Below the pieces are notes generated by a model. The model made no database searches, had not been told where the DNA came from, and saw nothing but the letters and a program-made list of their open reading frames with translations. 64,000 nt of DNA from Halichondria panicea (lineage: Eukaryota; Porifera; Demospongiae; Suberitida; Halichondriidae). Below are positions 61,488 to 64,000 of this stretch, piece by piece. The stretch's first letter is position 1, and every line of letters begins with the position of its first letter. The stretch spans positions 2,762,001 to 2,826,000 of the forward strand of contig NC_087389.1 in NCBI RefSeq assembly GCF_963675165.1. The letters are read 5' to 3'. Position numbers and translations under genes: made by a program.

Positions 61488-63824
61488 TCAGTATCTACAG
61501 TTCAGACATTGATTATAAGCTATTGACTTCGATACAACAGGTTCAATGCCCTCTTGTTTCAGTGCTTTTAGCATTGGTTTGTATATATCAGCAGCAGTAG
61601 GTATCACAATACCATACTTCTTAATCTCTCCTGTGGAACACGAAGATAAACATACCAATGAATTGATAGAAGGTATGTTGTTACATTTCTTACCAGTCAA
61701 AATCATTTTGGCAGCTATAGCAGTAGGCTTTCCTACAGTTTGTGCCATCGCACTGTCTCCATTTGACTCTCCATACATAGTCAAGTCTATGTGCCTTGTT
61801 TCAATCTATAATGATTTGAGGGGGATTAGTATTACAATGAAAATTTGGTGAGTACTTTATGTGGTGATTTGGTAAATTTTACCGAGGATGTAAAACTGCC
61901 AATATTAATGCTAAGCTGCAGATGGAACGTCATGGACACAGTAGCCATGCCTGAGACACCAATTTAAAGAGAACACCTTATATATTTTTTATCTTCTACT
62001 GGCCACGTCTTCCATTATACAGTATGCACATTATACTTTATGTAGGTGATAGGTATACACGACCCCTGTTGCTTAGGCCCTGATAAAATAATTATGCTCG
62101 GAATATTTTTAGCATAATAGGTGTCTAAAGAATAATTGGGGATAATAGGCATCAATGTTGCTTTTCAGTAAAGATCATTAAATTTTTTTTTTCATTAAGT
62201 TTTGCACAACAACGTCTTAATTTAAGTCAGCACGATAATGTCATGATGTCTTGCGTCAAGTTGTGTGCTGTGTTTATGTCAATACCTTCTAAATATTATG
62301 TCGGGAATAATCAGATTTGATATGGTATGTGCAAAATATGGACTCTGGACTCTAGACTGGACTGGACTTTGGACTGGACTGTGGATTGATCTCAACTAGA
62401 CTGTGGGCAATGTAGCTAGCCGGCTTTAGTCATTGCTTGCTGTACGTTACAAATCCTGCAAAGACAACTGTAAGGTGCCAGACAAATCAACAAGCAGTAA
62501 ACAAGCCTACCATTTCACCCTCAGTGTCCCTAATATCCTCTGGCAGTGTCCCTATTACTCACTCTACCCACAAATGCACACATTGATACAAAACAAAAAT
62601 TCACAGGAGTAACTGCACTGCTGCTGAGTTTTAATATCTTAACGTCAGGTGGAACAACTAAACTTGCCAGGATGAACAGTTGACAAACTGCTGTGATGGA
62701 GGATATAATTATAGTAGTGTGCTGCTTGCTCTAGACCAGGCTTCTGGAGTGTCTCGACTCTGTAAGGCCTTCTTTCAAACCTACTATTGCCAAGTGTATG
62801 GAGGCAATGGTATAGGAGTTCCTCCTGCAACCTTGACACACTGTACTAAGAATGGATTGCAAGTGTTACAGGCTGGTATAATTATGCTTGTGGTGCTCCT
62901 TGTGTACTCTCGGTGCGGCGCTAGTAGTAGTGTGTACGTGTGCTTGTAGAAGATTCTGTGTTGCATGTGAAAACTTCCCAGGAGCAAAATTATGAATAGG
63001 CCTAAGATGGCTCAAACTATTTTGGGGGTAGAGTAATTATAGGAGGAGTAGCGTATAGGGACACTGCCAGAGGATATTAGGGACACTGAGGGTGAAATGG
63101 TAGGCTTGCTTACTGCTTGTTGATTTGTCTGGCACCTTACCGTTGTCTTTGCAACGTACAGCAATTATAGCAATGGCTAAAGCCGGCTTGCTACATTACC
63201 CACAGTCTAGTCGAGTCGAGTCGAGTCCACAGTCCAGAGTCCATGTTTTGCACTCACCCGATTTTATATGATGGATTTTTGGTGAGAATAGGCACGTTCT
63301 TCAAAAATTAAAGAACGTAAAAAAATCAGGGCCTATACTGTTACTTATACCTGTTTGTCTGGCCATTCTATGCCGATAAAATGGTGAAGAAATATGGCAT
63401 CCCTCTCTCCTGGTTCATAGGCGAGCAACCTCTCCAAATATGCACATAAAGTATCCAGTGGACTGCCAATCAGTTGAACCGGGTCGTCGGAGAGTAACCT
63501 CAATCTGTATCAAAGCAAAATATTATGTACACATGCTACCAAACTATTATAATACATACTCTTCAATGGACTTAAAAAGATGGTCATCCTTGCTGACAGC
63601 CTGGTACACACTAGAGCGAATGTCGAAATGTTTTTTTATGTCTTCTTTTGAGACCAGCATGGCCAGAAGGTCTCTCTATTGTTGAATACAAATGCTTTTT
63701 AAAACTACACAGAAATCTGACTAACCCATTTCACTAGTGAAGTAGCACCCTTCCCAAATCTCTGATGTTCTTTCGTACTCAACAACCCCATCTTGTTTAA
63801 TCCTTGAAAAATCTTGCATGTTCC
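61488..63824 (-). CDS. AASS: alpha-aminoadipic semialdehyde synthase, 3' part (partial)
   Basis: Five exons of the saccharopine dehydrogenase half lie in the window: 63824-63726, 63675-63560, 63504-63351, 61805-61694 and 61630-61488; the gene continues past the right end. They read GLNKMGLLSTKEHQRFGKG, LAMLVSKEDIKKHFDIRSS, LAYEPGERDAIFLHHFIGIE, IETRHIDLTMYGESNGDSAM, TVGKPTAIAAKMIL and YGIVIPTAADIYKPMLKAL. The pattern YEPGERDxxxLxH, YGxxNGxSAMAxTVG and GIxxPTxxxIY is the saccharopine dehydrogenase C-terminal signature, and the bifunctional animal enzyme is AASS. It acts in mitochondria in the first two steps of lysine breakdown (lysine plus 2-oxoglutarate to saccharopine, then to aminoadipate semialdehyde). 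The N-terminal reductase half is not in this window, so the bifunctional form is inferred. The 1.5-kb intron between 61805 and 63351 holds a long inverted repeat. Confidence 0.9.
62336..63245. mobile_element. large inverted-repeat element with about 200-bp arms
   Basis: The left arm (62336-62553) and right arm (63056-63245) pair over about 200 bp, e.g. agggacactgccagaggata and gtgaaatggtaggcttg with their complements. The outer ends are ggactctggac / gtccagagtcc. The 500-bp centre has an open frame of 89 codons with Cys residues but no transposase motif. It sits in the largest AASS intron seen. Confidence 0.92.
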
Positions 63825-64000
63825 CTACAGCAAATTAAGAACAGCAAGTTAATTATTTAACAAATTAATGCATCAAAGCCTTGCGCTGGTCATAGCTATA
63901 ATTATTATAATTTTAGACACTAGTTGATAAGATCTACATGGGAAGTACATGGGAAGTACATGGGAAAAGTGCCTCAGAGCAGGTATACTATGGGACTTAG

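Noticed and set aside
62680-62949. 89-codon frame in the centre of the long inverted repeat
   Set aside because: It has no recognisable domain and is enclosed by repeat arms; reported only as part of the mobile element.

Overview
The window looks like a stretch of a compact, AT-rich animal genome, most likely a demosponge (Amphimedon-like). The genes are animal families (srGAP, MAGI, p38 MAP kinase, MIC19, PLBD, AASS, ciliary inner-junction proteins). They are cut into many short exons by GT-AG introns, often only 47-80 nt. Intergenic space is small, and introns hold many short inverted-repeat transposons. All gene models were built by hand from splice sites and reading phase; no database search was run.

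Layout, left to right: the 3' end of an unidentified + strand gene (to 753); ATP23-like metalloprotease (-, 1035-2618); srGAP with F-BAR, RhoGAP and SH3 domains (-, 17 exons, 3995-17758); MIC19/CHCHD3-like MICOS subunit (+, from 18045); an unrecognised small gene (-, 21452-22551); p38 MAP kinase (-, 11 exons, 23249-26565); a LINE remnant and repeat-rich spacer; MAGI scaffold (-, 14 exons, 29173-36942); a protein with two pseudokinase domains flanking a PH domain (+, 10 exons, 37390-41826); a phospholipase B-like lysosomal hydrolase (-, 15 exons, 41987-50867) with an intronless kelch gene nested on the other strand in its largest intron (45305-46267); a MYCBPAP-like protein (+, 27 exons, 51462-58127); a small axonemal-type protein (-, 59845-60399) divergent from a PIERCE1/2-like microtubule inner protein (+, 60673-61442); and the 3' part of AASS, the lysine-degradation enzyme (-, 61488 to beyond the window).

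Gene order largely alternates between divergent and convergent pairs. Divergent starts lie 270-600 bp apart and convergent ends as little as 45 bp apart, so shared promoters and overlapping 3' ends are likely. Three genes belong to motile-cilium families (the MYCBPAP-like gene, the SPMIP1-like gene and PIERCE). The last two face each other across a canonical RFX X-box.

The most unusual items are the tandem pseudokinase-PH protein, in which both HRD aspartates are asparagine; the nested kelch gene; the X-box divergent pair; and at least nine families of short inverted-repeat elements, several with more than one copy here.
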